From an uncultured Eubacteriales bacterium (GTDB lineage: Bacteria > Bacillota > Clostridia > Oscillospirales > Oscillospiraceae), in contig CABSBF010000071.1 in the NCBI GenBank assembly GCA_902475855.1, positions 1-8,962 of the forward strand: 8,962 nt of DNA. The letters are read 5' to 3'. Position numbers and translations under genes: made by a program. Shown here piece by piece: positions 1-6,000 of this stretch (the first letter of the stretch is position 1; every line of letters starts with the position of its first letter). The notes below the pieces were generated by a model. The model was not told the origin of the DNA. It ran no database searches and saw nothing but the letters and a program-made list of their open reading frames with translations.

Positions 1-3000
1 CCAGCGCCTTGATCTCGGCATAAGAAAGCGCCTGCTCATCCACATCTTCGGCGGAGCGAACAGGCGATTTGCTGGTCATGATTTGCGATATAAATTTCTG
101 CTTGCTCTCCACAAGCTGGTAAAGATAGGCGTCGAAGGTGCCCTCGGTGACATAGCTGTAAATGTCTACCTCCGGGTTTTCGTTGCCCTGCCGGATAATG
201 CGCCCCTCCCGCTGCTGAAGGTCGGACGGACGCCACGGGCATTCGAGGTGGTGCAGGGCGATAAGCTTTTGCTGGCAGTTGGTGCCGGCGCCCATGCGCT
301 GGGTGCTGCCCAGCAGGATACGCACCTGACCGCTCCGCACTTTGCCGAACAGATCTTTCTTCTGCACCTCGCTCTTGGCGTTGTGGATGAAGGCGATTTC
401 GTTTTCGGGAACGCCCAATTCCAGCAATTTCGCGCGAATATCATCATAAACGCTGAAGGTTCCGTCATCCTTTGGGGTGGACAGGTCGCAAAAAATCATT
501 TGGGTGGAACGCTTGTCCGCGGTGCGCTGCCAGATCTCAAACACATTTTCCGCGCACTTGGCGGCTTTGCTGTTGGGATCGCTGGGAAGCATGGGGTTGA
601 CCAGCCGCTGATCCAGCGCCAGCTTGCGGCCATCGTTGGTAATGAGCAGCATATTGTCCACGCTGCTGTCCACCTCACGGTTGCGGACTTTTTCAGCACG
701 CTCCGCCAGCGACGCCACGATCTCTTTCTGATACTCCGATGGCTTCAAGGCGATGTTGTGGTAATGCGCCTCCGGCACGGGGAGCTTGAGCATATCCGCC
801 GTCTGAATGTCCGCCACATTTTTGAATACGCTCATCAACTCCGGCAGGTTATAAAACTTGGCAAACCGCGTCTTGGCCCGGTAACCGGTGCCCTCGGGAG
901 ACAGCTCGATGGCGGTGACGGTCTCGCCGTAGTTCGCCGCCCAGCTATCGAAGTGCTGCAAGCCCTGCTCCTCCAACGCCGACATCTGCAAATACCGCTG
1001 GATGGTGTAAAGCTCCACCATGCTGTTGGAAATGGGGGTGCCGGTGGCAAAGACAATGCCGCGCCCTCCGGTGATCTCATCGAGGTAGCGGCACTTCATA
1101 AAGAGGTCTGAGCTTTTCTGTGCTTCCGTCTGGGCAATACCGCCCACATTCCGCATTTTCGTGTACAAAAAGAGGTTCTTAAAATAGTGCGACTCGTCAA
1201 TGAAGATGCGGTCAACGCCCAGTTCCTCAAAGGTGACCACATCGTCCTTGCGGCTCTGGTCATTCAGCTTGTCGATCTTGGCTTGCAGGCCCTTTTTGGT
1301 TTTCTCCATCTGCTTGATGGTGAACTTCTCCGCTTTTTCTCGCTTGGCCTCTGAAATTCCCATCATAATTTCGTCGATCTGCTGTTCCAGAATGGCCCGC
1401 TGGCGCTCTACGCTCATGGGGATCTTCTCAAACTGCGAATGCCCAATAATAACGGCATCATAGTCGCCGGTGGCGATCCTACCACAGAATTTCTTGCGGT
1501 TTTTGGTTTCAAAATCCTTACGGGTAGCGACAAGGATGTTCGCTGCCGGATAGAGCTGCAAAAACTCAGTGGCCCACTGCTCTGTCAGGTGGTTGGGCAC
1601 CACAAAAAGAGATTTCTGGCACAGGCCCAACCGTCTTGATTCCATCGCCGCCGCGACCATCTCAAACGTCTTACCCGCACCGACAACATGCGCCAGCAGC
1701 GTATTTCCGCCGTAGAGAATATGTGCTATGGCATTAACTTGGTGCTTGCGGAGTGTGATCTCCGGGTTCATGCCTGAAAAGCTGATGTGACTGCCATCAT
1801 ACTCACGGGGACGGTTAGAATTGAACAGGATATTGTAGGTTTTGCAGATAGCCTCGCGCCGGTCCGGGTCTTTCCAGATCCACTCAGCAAAAGCGTCTTT
1901 AATGAGTTCCTGCTTGCTCTGGGCGATGGCTGTCTCTTTCTTATTCAGAACGGCAATTCTGCGGCCTTCCTCATCGTAGTGGTAATCAAAAATGCGGACA
2001 TCCTTCAGATTCAAGGTAACTTCGATGATTTCATAGGCGTTGATGCGCTGTGTGCCGTAGGTACTGATGGCCTTCACATTGCCGCGATCCTTGCTCTTGC
2101 CTTCGATGCGCCATTCACCGGTGATTTTAGAATAGTGGACCTTCATGCCCCATTGCGCGCTGCGGGGTGTCCCCAGCGTTTCGAAGATAAACCGGCGGAC
2201 ATATTCGGTGTCCAGCCATGTAGCGCCCAGCCGGACGGAGATCTCGCTGGCAGTGAGGTCGGTGGGCTGCACCTGCGCCAATGCCTCAGCGTTGATCTGA
2301 TACTGCGTGTCCTGCTCCGCCTTGCCTTGAGCAACCGCCAATTTCTGACGCACATTGCCGGAAAGATATTCGTCCGCAGGCAGGTATTTCTCATGCCCAT
2401 CGTTTTCGCCGGTGTAAGCAGGGTTCAGGAACACCACGCCGGCCAGTTCAGAAAACAGCGTCTCCTCGTCCTTGCCGGTGAGCCTGCCCATATAGTCCAT
2501 ATCCACATGAGCCTTTTCCCCGATGGACAGCGCCAGCGCCTCCACCGCTGTGTCTACCTTTTCAGCAGGTTTGTGGCTGCGGATGGTGCGCTTGGTGAAC
2601 AGGTCCGCCTTTCTTTTCAGGTTCCGGTCCTCGTCCAGAATTTCCAGCGAACAGAGCAGGAAGTAAGAACTGTCCTGATCGAAGGCAATGGCATTGCCGC
2701 GAGAGTTGATGAGTCCGTATTTTCTGGTGAAGGCATCGTAGAGGGCATTCAGCTTTGCTTGCTGCGCCTTGATTTCTTCATCGGGATAGTCCTCGGTCTG
2801 GTATTCCAACAGCGTCCGCACACAGTCCCGCAGCTCGATCATGCCGCGGATTCTGCTCTCTGCCGTCTTGGATACCTCCTCCGGGTTCATGCGGCTGTTT
2901 TCCCGGTAGTAGATCTGGCCCGCTACCAGCGTATAGGAGAAGTTGCGGACAGCGGGATCGGCCTCGATGGAATGATCCTCGCCCTCCAGTTCTTCCTCCC

Positions 3001-6000
3001 GGTCATAAGCGGTGATCTCGCCGTGGACATTCTGAACAGCTTCCGCCAGCAGCGCTTCCAACGGTTGCTCCGGGTACGGCTCGCAGGTAGGCGTGGGGCC
3101 GAACGGCCCGGACACCATCTTCATCTCGCCCAAGATCATATCCGGGTGGTCGATGAAATAACTGTTCATCTGGATGCCGTCCTCGTTGGTGGCAAGGTGT
3201 ACCCATTCGGGTTCTATATCCACCATTCGTTCCCGCTTTTGGAGGAACAGAATGTCTGAAACGACCTCGGTTCCTGCCGCGGCCTTGAACGCATTGTTGG
3301 GTAGGCGAATCGCCCCCAGCAGCTCCGAGCGCTGCGCGATGTATTTTCGCGCGCTGGCGGTGCGCTTGTCCATGGTGTAGCTGGAGGTCACAACGGCGAT
3401 GACGCCGCCCGGTCTGACCTGATCCAGCGCTTTGGCCACGAAATACTCGTGGATGGGGAAATTCAGCCGGTCATACCGCTTATCCGGCACACGAAACTGG
3501 CCGAACGGCACATTGCCGATGGCAACATCGAAAAAGTTATCCGGGAAGGAAGTCTTCTCATAGCCCTGCACTGCAATACTGCTTTTCTGATAAAGCTGGC
3601 GGGCGATGCGGCCAGAGAGATCGTCCAGTTCCACGCCATACAGCTTGCTGCCGCTCATGCTTTCCGGCAGCATACCGAGAAAATTGCCGATACCGCAGGC
3701 TGGCTCCAGAATGTTGCCCTGCGTGAAGCCCATCTGCCCCAGGGCGGCATAGATGCCGCGGATGACCACAGGCGGCGTAAAGAACGCCGTCAACGTGGAT
3801 TCGCGGGCGGCGGCGTATTCGGCGTCCGTCAGCAGGTCTTTCAGTTCACCGTACCGGGCGTTTTTTTCATCAAAAAAGTCGGCAAGACCACCCCAGCCCA
3901 CATACTGTGCCAGCACAGCCTGTTCCTCCGCTGTGGCGGTGCGGTTCTCCGCTTCTATGGCCTTCAGGGTGCGGATCGCGTCCAGATTGCGCTGAAAACG
4001 CTCCAGCGGCGCGCCCTCTCCGATATGGTCATCGGTGATGCGGTAGTTCCGGCCATCCGCGTCCAGCGGATAGGCAAGCGCGTTCCGTTTTTTCTTTTTC
4101 GGCGGGGTGAGCGCCGCAGGCGGCTCGTCCGTCTGCGGTGCTGCGGTTTCCCGCACCGTGTCCGGCTGCTCCATGTGAGCGCGGACATAGTCGATGGATT
4201 CCTTTCGGAAGATAGGAAATCCCGTTCCGGCCTCAAAGGTCACGTCCCGAAGGGATACCCTTTGCGTATGATCGTCTACGCTGTCCACTTCAAACTGCCG
4301 TCCATCTATGGTCAGGCGTGTGCCAATGATAACGGGATCGGCAGTTGAAACAGGTTCGGACTGCGGCTGCTCCGGCTTCGCTGCGGTGTTCCTGGACTGC
4401 TCCACATAGAGCCATTCCGCCGCTTCCTTTTCGTTGACTGCCTTTCTGACCTGCTCCAGATAATCCTCAGCCTGCCACTCGCTGGGGAAGGTCTCACGGA
4501 CGCCCTCGCTGTCAACATAAATTTCGTCCCGAATATCGTCCCAGACGGCGTAGCCGTCGTCCGTTTCGATCACGCTGAACCGCTCATAGGCGGACGGCTG
4601 CTCTGCGGCAAGCCGTGCTGCATCCTCTGCGACCTGCTCCACAAAGCTGCGTTCCTGCTGAGGAGCATCATGCCGGTGGTTGAACAGGCTGAAAGTGCCG
4701 TCCACATATTCGGAAAGCTGCTCCTTTGCGCGGCGGACGGAATCATAGAAACGGTCACTCTCGTCCGTCCCATCCAGCCGGGAGGTCAACGCCGCCAGCA
4801 TTTCCGCAGTCTCGCCCTTATCTTGCAGCTGCTCCTCGATCATGGGAAGCGCATCGTAATAATCCGCGCCCTTGGGATAGGGACGCGGAACATCGTCCGG
4901 CGCATCGTAAAAACCGTTATAGACGGTTCGAGCCAACTGCCCACGCTCATATTCCGGGATTTTGGCGATAGCATCCTCACCAGGGAATCGTTTCTGCGCG
5001 ATCAGGCGCTCATACTCCTTGACCACATTAGGGATGGTCAGATGGACGGTATCATATTTCTTGAAATTATAGTCGCGCTCATACTCCAGCCCTTTTGATG
5101 TTTTCGTGTGCTGGTATCCGGCACGGCCACCGCCGCTGTACTCACCAAAGCTGCCCTTGATGAATTTCTGATGCTCCTCCGGCGTGTGGGGGTAGCAGAA
5201 GTGAGAATATACGGCCAGTCGGCTATCCAGATGGTCACAGAGGAAAAAACCGTCGATCTCGTCTTGTGTGATGAACATTTTGCATTGCCGCAGGAAGCTG
5301 GGCTGGGCGGTGAAGCTACGTTCCGGGTAGGAGAGGCCATCCAGCACAACACCGATCCGGTGCGTGTTATAGCCGCTGATGCGGAAACGCATGATGTCCG
5401 GGGCCGCGGCGTAGGCGTCAAGGAAATTGTGATATTCCTGCGCCAGCGTTTGCAGACCGCCCTCTGTCTTTGCGAACGCAACCATATCCTCGTCCAGCTC
5501 CGGGTAGCCCTTGTGCTGGTCATGGATGGTCAAAGTCTGCGGGAATAGGCCCTGCGCGCGGCCTTCTTCGTTTAGGTCACGGGCCGTCATCAAAAGCGCG
5601 TCCATCGCTTCGTGCAGTACCTTGTCCGGGGCCTGCGCCAGCTCGGACGCGGAGAGATAAGTTCCCGCCTCCAGCAGCTCCAGAATGCGAGCCGACGCCT
5701 GTTCCCATGTGACCATGGTTTTGCTGTACCCGGTGCGGACGCTGTCCCCTTGGGCGAGGTGGATGCCGTCCTCCAGAAACCACACGGCATATTTGCGGCC
5801 CTCGTACTCGATGCCGCGCCCGTTCGCCCTGCCAAACTCCCGGCGCAGAAATGAGATATTTTCCTGCCCTGACCGCTCCCGCATATAGAACACTGCGATG
5901 CGCTCCGCGCTGTTGGGTTCATTGCCGCCCGTGCAGAGCGCCAGATCAATGACCGCCTGCGGCACCGTGCGGGCCGGGGCCAGAATGCCAGAGGGCGCGT

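Noticed and set aside
83..1111. Plus-strand open frame of 342 codons opposite the helicase motor
   Set aside because: Same register effect as above; opposite strand carries helicase motifs III, V and VI, and the antisense peptide looks unlike a real protein.
1787..3259. Plus-strand open frame of 490 codons antisense to the helicase-methylase
   Set aside because: Its codons are exact reverse complements of the sense codons, so a stop could arise only where the sense frame uses TTA, CTA or TCA, which this GC3-rich gene avoids. The peptide has no recognisable domain and no clear ribosome site; the sense frame has clear motifs.
3449..4348. Plus-strand open frame of 299 codons opposite the methyltransferase domain
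   Set aside because: Same codon-register artefact, lying over EPACGIGNF and NVPFG of the sense frame.
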